This document shows, one piece after another, positions 16,739 to 24,266 of a stretch of 64,000 nt of DNA. The first letter of the stretch is position 1; every line of letters begins with the position of its first letter. A model generated the notes under the pieces. It worked only from the letters and a program-made list of their open reading frames with translations, ran no database searches and was not told the DNA's origin. Origin of the DNA: G963663315 sp965208975 (lineage in GTDB: Bacteria > Pseudomonadota > Gammaproteobacteria > Arenicellales > Poriferihabitantaceae); assembly GCA_965208975.1 (NCBI GenBank), contig CBDBQH010000003.1, forward strand, positions 744,001-808,000, read 5' to 3'. A program made the translations under genes and the position numbers.

Positions 16739-18417
16739 TCAATGCTCCATTTCTCATCTTCCTGATTGGCGCGGTCCTGAGCCTGTCGGTTCACGGAACC
16801 TTACGCAAGATCATCCTGCTGGCGACGCCGGTCATCGGGCTGTTCAATCTGCTCATGCTGGACCAATCCCTGTCCTGGACCGTGCAATGGTCCAATCTGC
16901 AACTGGTGCTGTTTCAGGTAGACCGGCTGAGTTTTATTTTCGGCGTACTGTTCCACATTGCCGCGATCATTGCCATTATTTATGCCTGGCATGTCAACGA
17001 CCGGCCCCAGCAGGCGGTAGCGTTGCTCTATCCGGGCAGCGCCCTCGGAGTAGTATTCGCCGGTGACTGGCTGACCTTTTTCATATTCTGGGAATGCCTG
17101 GCCATTACCTCGGTTTTCTTTATCACCGCAAGACGTACCCCGGCGGCAATCCGGGCCGCCCTGCGCTATCTGGTTTTCCAGATTGTCTCCGGGGTGCTGC
17201 TGTTGAGTGGCGCTCTGGTAATGCTGCATGAAACCGGAGATATTGCCGTGCGCTCGCTGGATCTGAACCATCCGGGCGCGAAATGGCTGTTGCTGGCGTT
17301 CGGTATCAAGGCCGCATTCCCGCTTCTGCATAACTGGCTGACCGACGCCTACCCGGAGGCGACTGCTTCCGGCACGGTATTTTTGAGCGCATTCACAACC
17401 AAGGTGGCCGTCTATGCGCTGGCGCGTTCATTCACCGGCCTCGATCTGCTGATTTATGTCGGCGCCATCATGGCTTGTTTCCCGATTTTCTTCGCAGTCA
17501 TCGAGAACGACCTGCGGCGGGTGCTCGGATACAGCATGATCAACCAGATCGGCTTCATGGTTTGCGGTATCGGTATCGGTACTGAACTGGCGGTCAACGG
17601 AGCGGTGGCGCACGCTTTCAACGATGTCATTTTCAAGGGCCTGCTGATGATGTCAATGGGAGCGGTGCTGTTTCGCAGCGGGGAAATGCGCGGCTCCGAA
17701 CTCGGTGGCCTGGCGCGGTCAATGCCCAAAACTACCGGCCTGTGCATTATCGGCGCAGCCTCGATATCCGCATTCCCCCTGTTCAGTGGTTTTGTCAGCA
17801 AATCCATGGTGATGGCCGCATTGTTGATGGAGCATCATGAAATAGTATGGCTGGCCATGCTGTTCGCGTCTGCCGGAGTTTTTCATCATGCCGGCATCAA
17901 AATACCCTACTTTGCCTTTTTCGCCCATGATTCCGGGAAACGACCGGCCGAGGCCCCCGTACACATGCTGATCGCCATGTCGATAGCCGCTTTACTGTGT
18001 ATTTTGATTGGCTGCTATCCCTGGTTGCTATACAGTTATCTGCCGTTTGCGGTGGATTACAACCCGTTCGACATCCCCCATGTCGTGGAACAGACCCAGC
18101 TGCTGTTTTTCTCGGCGCTGGCCTTTATCTGGTTACAGTTGAAGGGACTGTATCCACCCGAACTGAAGTCCACCAATCTCGACAGCGAATGGTTTTACCG
18201 AAAACTCTGGCCCGGACTTTATGGCTGCGTCACGGTATTCGCCAGCCGCCTGCATCAAGGCTGGATAACGATGCTCACGAGTATGGCGGTGGCGCTGACG
18301 CCGGTAGCGCGTAGACAGTCTTACAATCTGCTGATGTCATGGTCGGTGCGGCAAATGGCTCTGATTACCTCGGCGCTACTGGCTATTGTATTATTGTTGT
18401 TCTATATCTCGGCCTGA
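16735..18417 (+). CDS. Na+/H+ antiporter subunit D-like / NuoL-like, third copy
   Basis: 560 aa, polytopic. Key motifs: FWECLAITSVFFITARR (glutamate), FGIKAAFPLLHNWLTDAYPEA (lysine), then TVFLSAFTTKVAVYALAR (lysine). The C-terminal extension (about 430-560) ends in two further hydrophobic stretches, as in the longer NuoL/MnhA-like members. Last gene of the operon. The Fic gene starts at the very next base, so it may be co-transcribed by chance. Confidence 0.87.
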   Translation: MINAPFLIFLIGAVLSLSVHGTLRKIILLATPVIGLFNLLMLDQSLSWTVQWSNLQLVLFQVDRLSFIFGVLFHIAAIIAIIYAWHVNDRPQQAVALLYPGSALGVVFAGDWLTFFIFWECLAITSVFFITARRTPAAIRAALRYLVFQIVSGVLLLSGALVMLHETGDIAVRSLDLNHPGAKWLLLAFGIKAAFPLLHNWLTDAYPEATASGTVFLSAFTTKVAVYALARSFTGLDLLIYVGAIMACFPIFFAVIENDLRRVLGYSMINQIGFMVCGIGIGTELAVNGAVAHAFNDVIFKGLLMMSMGAVLFRSGEMRGSELGGLARSMPKTTGLCIIGAASISAFPLFSGFVSKSMVMAALLMEHHEIVWLAMLFASAGVFHHAGIKIPYFAFFAHDSGKRPAEAPVHMLIAMSIAALLCILIGCYPWLLYSYLPFAVDYNPFDIPHVVEQTQLLFFSALAFIWLQLKGLYPPELKSTNLDSEWFYRKLWPGLYGCVTVFASRLHQGWITMLTSMAVALTPVARRQSYNLLMSWSVRQMALITSALLAIVLLLFYISA

Positions 18418-19332
18418 ATGAAAAATAACTGGATATGGCAAAGAGCGGACTGGCCGGTATGGGAATACGTTGTGTCGGAACCAACCATCAGGCAGTTATT
18501 GAAGATTTATAAACTGACAGAAGAACGCAATGGAAATACGATTCACACGGACGTATCAAGGTTACAAAGTGAGGAGGCGATACGCTCCCTGGCCAGGGAA
18601 GCCCGCGCTACCAGCGCAATCGAAGGAGAACATCTTTCTTACGGTGATCTTCATTCCGCTGCGACTTCCCTGCTGCGAGCCGGGCATCCTGTGGATCCGA
18701 ATATCGACGAAGGCGCTACCAGTGTTGTACAGATGTTGATCTCGTCTCGCAGGAATATCCATGAGCCATTGACCAGAGACTGGTTGCATGGGTTGCATCA
18801 ACAATTACTGGGATATCTGGAACAGGACAAACGATATCAGGGACAAATCGGTAAATATCGGTGCGGGGGCGTAGTCATCGGAGACGGGCAGCGAATTCTG
18901 TATGAAGCGCCGCCGCCGGAGCGGGTTGAATCCCTGATGGCTTCTTTTATCGAATGGTACAACCGTCCCTTTCAATTACCCTTTGGCAGCGCCCCGGCGC
19001 TATCCGGTCAGGATCTGGATAATCCGGTATTGCTGGCGCCGGTCAAGTCGGCTCTCGCGCATCTGTGGTTTGAACGGATTCATCCATTCATCGATGGCAA
19101 CGGCCGTATCGGCCGGGCATTGTCAGAGCAGATTCTGCTCCAGGCGAATCTTCCTGATATGCAGTTGTCCCAGACAATTGAAATACAGCGTCAATCCTAC
19201 TACCGGGAATTAAACCGCTACGGCAAAGACCATCAGGGAAATAATATCAGCGGTTGGATTGACTGGTTTACGGCAATGGTCCATAAGGCCATAGTGAGAG
19301 AAATGGCGGCAGAGCGGGAAATGGAATACTAG
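18418..19332 (+). CDS. Fic family protein (AMP-transferase type)
   Basis: 304 aa. The Fic active-site motif HPFIDGNGRIGR lies at 222-233 and is complete, with the catalytic His at 222. An inhibitory-helix motif of the (S/T)xxxE(G/N) type is at 65-70 (TSAIEG), placing it with class II Fic proteins that restrain themselves through their N-terminus. The core matches widespread 'Fic family protein' members of this length. It follows the Mrp operon with no gap and no clear ribosome site. A 15-codon relic of a related gene lies at 39185-39232. Targets are unknown. Confidence 0.88.
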   Translation: MKNNWIWQRADWPVWEYVVSEPTIRQLLKIYKLTEERNGNTIHTDVSRLQSEEAIRSLAREARATSAIEGEHLSYGDLHSAATSLLRAGHPVDPNIDEGATSVVQMLISSRRNIHEPLTRDWLHGLHQQLLGYLEQDKRYQGQIGKYRCGGVVIGDGQRILYEAPPPERVESLMASFIEWYNRPFQLPFGSAPALSGQDLDNPVLLAPVKSALAHLWFERIHPFIDGNGRIGRALSEQILLQANLPDMQLSQTIEIQRQSYYRELNRYGKDHQGNNISGWIDWFTAMVHKAIVREMAAEREMEY

Positions 19333-19338
19333 CTTGTG

Positions 19339-19367
19339 TAGGGGGGCAGCCTCCGTGCCGTCCCCTA
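19339..19367. repeat. REP-like hairpin after the Fic gene
   Basis: The palindrome begins TAGGGG and ends CCCCTA, with GGCA/TGCC as the inner stem. It is a member of the dispersed family listed at 53594, 58621 and elsewhere. It may stop or stabilise the upstream transcript. Confidence 0.6.
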
Positions 19368-19424
19368 TGATATATTCAAGTAGTGGAGCGCCATAATGAT
19401 CGTAAAATTCAGGTCAGGAAAATA

Positions 19425-21437
19425 ATGAGCCGGGTAGCGTTTGCCGAGACCACCGAGTTCTACCGGATTGATGCATCTCTTAAGCTTGATCCGAAGAAAC
19501 GCCCTGTGCTTGGTCAATACATGACACCCGTTCCGATTGGTCGTTTTATGGCAAGTTTGTTTAGCGACCTTACCGGAGACTTGCGTATCCTTGATCCAGG
19601 AGCCGGAGTGGGCTCTTTAACGGCGGCTTTAGTGGAACGACTGTGTCATGCCGCTACCAAGCCTCATTCCGCTGAACTGGTGGCGTATGAGATTGAACCT
19701 CTACTCATCGAATATTTGAAAAATACTCTGACTGAATCTCAGGCTCAGTGTCAGTCTGCCCATATAAAACCAAAGTACATAATACGCGAGGATGACTTTA
19801 TCCTTGACTATCCAGCCAATCAGGCAGACATATTTGGCTCCACTACTTCTCTGGCTGATGATGGCTTTACCCACGTCATCATGAATCCACCCTACAAAAA
19901 AATCAGCTCCTCATCGGGGCATCGTCTGGCATCACGCAAGGCAGGAATTGAAATATCCAATCTTTATACAGCATTCATGTATCTGGCAGCCAAACGTCTT
20001 GAGGATGGTGGTGAAATGGTTGCTATCGTACCGAGATCATTTTGTAACGGACCTTACTTCAAACCATTCAGGCAACAGTTTTTCACGATGATGACAGTGC
20101 GTCATATCCATATATTCGAGAAGCGAAACTGTGTATTCAAGGGGGATGAGGTTCTGCAGGAAAATATTATTATTCACGCTGTGAAAGGGGCAAAACCATC
20201 ACAGATAGCGATTACCACGAGCCGGGACGGTCAGTTTGAATATGATCATCATACCCGCTCTTGTGTTGGCAGGGATATGACGCAACGGTCTGTTGAATAT
20301 AGTAGCGTGATCAGGGGAAACGACGACCCCGATCAATTTGTGCATATAGCTACGGATGATCTCGAACAGGGTATTGCAGACCGAATGACATATTTTACAG
20401 CGCCCTTGTCTGAACTGGGTATACAGGTATCGACAGGGCCGGTAGTTGATTTCAGACTAAAAAATGATCTGTGCGCGGAACCGGAAAGCGGATCGGTTCC
20501 ACTTCTGTATGCAGCACATTTTCAACATGGGAAACTGGAATGGCCAAAGGCCATGAAAAAACCCAATGCTATCCATGTTTCAGCGCAAAGCCGGAAATGG
20601 TTATGGAAAAATCAGAACCATTATGTCATTACACGACGCTTCACGTCAAAGGAAGAACGACGACGCATTGTCGCTTCGGTATATAGATCAGATTTACCAG
20701 GAGAATGGATTGGTTTTGAGAATCATTTAAATGTATTTCATGCGAAGCAAAGTGGTATCCCCCCCTTTCTGGCAAAGGGCTTGTCGGTCTATCTGAATAG
20801 CAGTCTCGTAGACAGATTTTTCCGGCAGTTTAATGGACATACTCAAGTGAATGCGACGGACTTGCGTTCACTGAAATACCCGGACCGGGAAGCATTGGAA
20901 CGCATAGGAAAACAAACGGACGGCCTGGCGCTCACCCAGGAAGAAATTGACCATATTATTGAAGGTGAAATCGCACACATGGCACAAGATATGAATCCGT
21001 TGCTCGCTCAACAAAAAATCAATGAGGCTTTGGAAATTCTGAAAGCTTTGGGAATGCCACGAGAGCAACAAAATGAACGTTCAGCATTAACCTTGCTCGC
21101 TCTTTTGAATCTGAAGCCTGGAAAACAGTGGAACGACCTTCAAAAACCTCTGATGGGTATTACTCCCATCATGGACTATGCGCGCGAAAGTTACGGGAGG
21201 GAATATGCACCCAATACCCGAGAAACATTTCGCCGCCAAACCATGCATCAATTTGTTGAAGCGGGTATTGCTCTTTACAACCCCGACAAGCCGGACCGTC
21301 CTGTAAACAGCCCGAAAGCCTGTTATCAAATCAGTGAGGAAGCCTGCCAGGTTATTTCGACGTTTGGCACAGATGCCTGGAAAGCTACTCTGGAAACCTG
21401 GCTCGACAACCAGGAAACTTTAGCCGCAAATGATTGA
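19425..21437 (+). CDS. BsuBI/PstI-type N6-adenine methyltransferase fused to the N-terminal domain of its restriction enzyme
   Basis: 670 aa from the ATG at 19425, which has AGGA 5 bases before it; a GTG at 19383 is possible but weaker. Motif I DPGAGVGS is at 57-64 and the catalytic NPPY at 154-157, as in Eco57I/BsuBI-type adenine methyltransferases. From about residue 519 (MAQDMNPLLAQQ) the sequence changes to the helix-turn-helix N-terminal domain of the BsuBI/PstI restriction endonuclease (REQQNERSALTLLALL, PLMGITPIMDYA, TRETFRRQTMHQF). That domain is normally the start of a separate gene. It stops at residue 670, where the endonuclease's middle has been lost; its end continues out of frame at 21430. 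The methyltransferase should still be active; restriction is not expected. Confidence 0.85.
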   Translation: MSRVAFAETTEFYRIDASLKLDPKKRPVLGQYMTPVPIGRFMASLFSDLTGDLRILDPGAGVGSLTAALVERLCHAATKPHSAELVAYEIEPLLIEYLKNTLTESQAQCQSAHIKPKYIIREDDFILDYPANQADIFGSTTSLADDGFTHVIMNPPYKKISSSSGHRLASRKAGIEISNLYTAFMYLAAKRLEDGGEMVAIVPRSFCNGPYFKPFRQQFFTMMTVRHIHIFEKRNCVFKGDEVLQENIIIHAVKGAKPSQIAITTSRDGQFEYDHHTRSCVGRDMTQRSVEYSSVIRGNDDPDQFVHIATDDLEQGIADRMTYFTAPLSELGIQVSTGPVVDFRLKNDLCAEPESGSVPLLYAAHFQHGKLEWPKAMKKPNAIHVSAQSRKWLWKNQNHYVITRRFTSKEERRRIVASVYRSDLPGEWIGFENHLNVFHAKQSGIPPFLAKGLSVYLNSSLVDRFFRQFNGHTQVNATDLRSLKYPDREALERIGKQTDGLALTQEEIDHIIEGEIAHMAQDMNPLLAQQKINEALEILKALGMPREQQNERSALTLLALLNLKPGKQWNDLQKPLMGITPIMDYARESYGREYAPNTRETFRRQTMHQFVEAGIALYNPDKPDRPVNSPKACYQISEEACQVISTFGTDAWKATLETWLDNQETLAAND

Positions 21438-21678
21438 ATCTGTGACCAGCCACGGTCCTGTTGATGCCAAACGGCATAATGAATTAGCCACTTTATTTGA
21501 AGATGCAAGCCCCAGGCCGGTATATATTACAGCATTCCCGGACCGTGGTGTTATGGCGAGATATTTGGGAGAAATTTCCTGGGAAACTGATGTTTGGTGC
21601 GCGGATGCGCCAACACACCTGATTCACTTTAACGGTGAAAGATTTCTTGGTCCGTATGAAAACAAACAAAAACTATAG
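21430..21678 (+). pseudogene. C-terminal remnant of a BsuBI/PstI-family restriction endonuclease
   Basis: 82 codons with clear similarity to the last part of BsuBI/PstI endonucleases: IESVTSHGPVDAKRHNEL, then VYITAFPDRGVMARYLGEI, SWETDVW and IHFNGERFLGPYE. In intact enzymes this is preceded by about 90 residues that include the first acidic residues of the PD-(D/E)XK-like centre. Those are missing here, and the remaining piece is out of frame with the N-terminal domain in the preceding gene. It is therefore a deletion product. The ATG at 21430 overlaps the preceding stop, so a short peptide could still be made. Confidence 0.85.
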
Positions 21679-21711
21679 TATTCATCTGGATACCCTGCAT
21701 CGCATTAAACA

Positions 21712-21760
21712 TTGACTTATTATATTATCCCGCTACTATTACATACATTACTACATACAT
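21712..21760 (+). promoter_or_regulatory. Promoter and operator-like direct repeats of the Phd/VapC pair
   Basis: TTGACT (21712-21717), a 16-bp spacer and TACTAT (21734-21739) form a good promoter. Two copies of TACATACAT follow (21740-21748 and 21752-21760), one helical turn apart. They could bind the antitoxin for autorepression. Confidence 0.5.
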
Positions 21761-21775
21761 CAAAGAGATTCCCCA

Positions 21776-22018
21776 ATGAAAGTTACGATGCTCGAAGTAA
21801 ACAGACAGGCTAACCATATCGTTAATCAGGTTTCTGAAAGTGGTGAATCAGCCATTATTTATAAACACGGCAAGCCCATTGCCGAAATTCGTGCGCTTAC
21901 GAACAACCCTGGCAACAAGCGGGACAAAGCTCTTGAACGCCTATTGCACTTGCAACCGACACCGGTCAACGAGCCTGTTAATGAAGCAATCTCGAAAGGG
22001 CGCCATCGTGGCGTTTAG
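21776..22018 (+). CDS. Phd/YefM-type antitoxin
   Basis: 80 aa. The N-terminus (VTMLEVNRQANHIVNQV, then SAIIYKHGKPIAEIRAL) is the Phd/YefM fold that dimerises and binds DNA. The C-terminal half is charged and probably unfolded until it wraps the toxin. A ribosome site (AAGAGA) lies in front. The gene overlaps the PIN-domain gene downstream, a standard antitoxin-toxin order. Confidence 0.85.
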   Translation: MKVTMLEVNRQANHIVNQVSESGESAIIYKHGKPIAEIRALTNNPGNKRDKALERLLHLQPTPVNEPVNEAISKGRHRGV

Positions 22019-22466
22019 AACGTTAAAACAGAACGAGTTGCTGGACAATCCGCTGGTAGTAGATAACAGCGTGATGATGCGCTGGTTATTCCACGATGGC
22101 TCTGATGTCGACCAAACCTTTGCGCGTAATGTGCTAAGTGCAGTCCACTCACAAAACCTGCAAGTCATCGTTCCGTATATCTGGACCTGTGAAGCAGCTT
22201 TTGTAGTGCAGTTTTATTGCAAGAGAAACAAGTTACCTCCATCTCGATGTACGAGTCAACTGACCTGGCTGTTTGATTTATCCACAGTGATTCGTGGCTC
22301 GGAAACACCGGCAAATCTATATAACCTCTCTCATACTTACGGTATATCCGTGTATGACGCGGCCTATATCATTCTGTCGTTCAAGCAATCCTGCCCTATT
22401 GCCACACTGGACAAGACAATCAGGAAAACTTCAGACAAGGCAAAATACAGATTGTTCAAACCCTGA
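21981..22466 (+). CDS. PIN-domain toxin (VapC-like ribonuclease)
   Basis: 161 aa from the ATG at 21981; a GTG at 22008 gives 152 aa and fits the ATGA-style overlap with the antitoxin equally well. Metal-binding acids of the PIN fold can be placed: Asp in LVVDNSVMMRWL, Glu in WTCEAAFVV, Asp in SVYDAAYIIL and Asp in IATLDKTI. VapC toxins cut tRNA or rRNA when the antitoxin is lost. Pairing a Phd/YefM antitoxin with a PIN toxin is common. The target RNA is unknown. Confidence 0.83.
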   Translation: MKQSRKGAIVAFRTLKQNELLDNPLVVDNSVMMRWLFHDGSDVDQTFARNVLSAVHSQNLQVIVPYIWTCEAAFVVQFYCKRNKLPPSRCTSQLTWLFDLSTVIRGSETPANLYNLSHTYGISVYDAAYIILSFKQSCPIATLDKTIRKTSDKAKYRLFKP

Positions 22467-22527
22467 ACAACAAAAATACCCGTGGGAGACGAACTCTTGT
22501 GCTGTCCCGCTTGTGTCACATCAAGTA

Positions 22528-22616
22528 ACCCGGTTCACCCTCCCCTTACTTTCGTCATTCCCTACGATGCCGGGAATCCACCAACCACCATCTCCCGCAC
22601 AAACCCTCATCGCAGA
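22528..22616. repeat. 89-bp direct repeat, left copy, before the first AAA ATPase gene
   Basis: It begins ACCCGGTTCACCCTCCCC and includes GTCATTCCCTACGATGCCGG followed by GAATCCACCAAC. A copy of about the same length, with a handful of differences, lies at 23989-24078 just after the ATPase gene, so the gene is bracketed. Confidence 0.75.
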
Positions 22617-22682
22617 GCGAGCGATTTAAAGTCCGCCCGGACATGGTATCATCCATCTCAGGCAAGATTTGAGGGGTAGAAG

Positions 22683-23852
22683 ATGAGCAATCAGGATTTG
22701 ATAAGACTATTCACACCCGGAACCGGGGGCGTACCCCCTTATCTGGCTGGCCGCAAGGATGAACAAGAGTATTTCCAGGATTGTGTCGAGGCTCTGAAAA
22801 ACCGGAAACCGATCAGTCAGGATATGATCATCTACGGCCCGCGCGGCAACGGCAAGACCGCCCTGCTCCGTTACTTGCAGAAAGAAACTCTCCGGGAGGA
22901 GAAAGCGAAGCTGGATATTCTGTGGGGCACCCCGAAGGAACTGGAACATCCAGGCAAATTTATTGATCTTCTGGTCGGCGATCATTCCGGCCTTCGCCGC
23001 AAACTCACTTCCGGGGGCTTTTCAGTCGATTTCGGCATCGCGCAAGCCAATGTAGAGATCGACCTGTCCAAGCGAATGCTGACCATCCAGGATATGATAC
23101 GGGAACGATGCCAGAGTAAACCCCTTATCCTGATTATTGATGAAGCGCATCGTCTGAACCCGCAGATGGGCGAGGAGTTGTTGAACGCCAGCCAGACAGT
23201 ACGCGGAGAAGGTCACCCGTTCCTGCTGGCACTGGCCGGCACCCCGAACCTGATGGCGGCGCTGGGCAAGACCAATGCTTCCTTCTGGGGGCGTAGTAAA
23301 AAAATACGTTTGAGCCGTCTGTCTTCTGAAGAAGCCCGGCAGGCGATCATCGTACCACTGGAACAAGTGGGTATATCCTTTACATCCGGCGTGGCTGATG
23401 AAATCATTGACCGCGCCCACTGTTACCCTTTTTTCCTGCAAGTATGGGGAGACTGTATCTCTCAAAATCTGGCTCAAACCGGGGAGACAGAAATTACCCT
23501 GGATACGATTCGGGAAGTGAACGAGACGGTGACCGACATTCGCGACGATATGTATCAGGATCGCTTCAACGAAATCAGCAGGATGGGATTACTGGACGTA
23601 GCCACGAGCGCTGCCGATGCGTTCATACAGAGCGGAGAACCCTATCTTTTGCATGGTAGCGTGTTGAAAGAAGCGGTTGAAAGAGGACTGTCCGATGATC
23701 TACCGATCACAGCCGGTCGCGTCATGGAGAAATTCGACCAGCTTGCTCAGCTGGGCTATATCTGGCAAGTCAATTATTCCGGTATGGATAGTTACGAACC
23801 CGGCATCCCGAGTCTGATCTCTTATGTACACAGAAACTCGCTGGTACAATAA
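22683..23852 (+). CDS. AAA/ORC-like ATPase, paralog 1 (solitary)
   Basis: 389 aa. Walker A GPRGNGKTA is at 52-60 and Walker B IIDEAHRL at 151-158, with sensor-like LALAGTPNLM further on, as in the AAA ATPases related to ExeA/TniB/ORC. It is paralogous to the proteins at 39325 and 41681. Sequence between the two Walker motifs (about 80-145) is the most divergent. The leader just before the ATG (about 22630-22682) is almost the same as that of paralog 3, including the ribosome site GAGGGGTAGAAG. There is no exported poly-C partner downstream. The stop is TAA where paralogs 2 and 3 have CAA, cutting off a tail (see next entry). Function unknown. Confidence 0.8.
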   Translation: MSNQDLIRLFTPGTGGVPPYLAGRKDEQEYFQDCVEALKNRKPISQDMIIYGPRGNGKTALLRYLQKETLREEKAKLDILWGTPKELEHPGKFIDLLVGDHSGLRRKLTSGGFSVDFGIAQANVEIDLSKRMLTIQDMIRERCQSKPLILIIDEAHRLNPQMGEELLNASQTVRGEGHPFLLALAGTPNLMAALGKTNASFWGRSKKIRLSRLSSEEARQAIIVPLEQVGISFTSGVADEIIDRAHCYPFFLQVWGDCISQNLAQTGETEITLDTIREVNETVTDIRDDMYQDRFNEISRMGLLDVATSAADAFIQSGEPYLLHGSVLKEAVERGLSDDLPITAGRVMEKFDQLAQLGYIWQVNYSGMDSYEPGIPSLISYVHRNSLVQ

Positions 23853-23942
23853 CCTAAAGAAGAATCATCGCGACTGAAAAAACAGATCCAGAAACTCCGG
23901 GAAAACCGGGCGAAGGCTCAGGACGACGGCATCGAGAGGTAG
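23853..23942 (+). pseudogene. Cut-off C-terminal tail of AAA ATPase paralog 1
   Basis: The frame stays open after the TAA at 23850-23852 for 29 codons before a TAG. It starts PKEESSRLKKQIQKLRENR, a strongly helical, charged sequence. Paralogs 2 and 3 read CAA at this point and continue with PKEES or PKAES for a few residues. The simplest reading is a CAA-to-TAA nonsense change. Confidence 0.6.
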
Positions 23943-23988
23943 CCGGATATCTGTGTATACTGAGTTTATTCCAGCCGTAGAACTTCAA

Positions 23989-24266
23989 ACCCGGTTCACC
24001 CTCCCCTTACTTTCGTCATTCCCTACGATGCCGGGAATCCACCAACCCCAATCTTCCGCTCCAACCCTCATCGCGGAGCTTGCCCCGCCTGATCGTAGGG
24101 GACGGTCACCGTGCCGTACCGCCTGTGTTATATTGTTGACATCAAATGCAGGTAAATACCACGCGGGAACAAAAGACAGACCCGCTCTCGAAAAGCTGCT
24201 TTCAGAGCGCAGTGTGTTTGACTGAGTATGCCTTTGCCTGAACATCAGTAATTTTGAAAGACAATT
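23989..24266. repeat. Right copy of the 89-bp repeat, a REP-like element and spacer
   Basis: 23989-24078 repeats 22528-22616. A REP-like palindrome (CGTAGGGGACGG with CCGTGCCGTACC) follows at 24094-24120. The remaining spacer up to the GHKL gene shows no supported gene. At 24252-24277 the 13-mer TTTTGAAAGACAA is tandemly duplicated over the start codon of the next gene. Confidence 0.6.
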
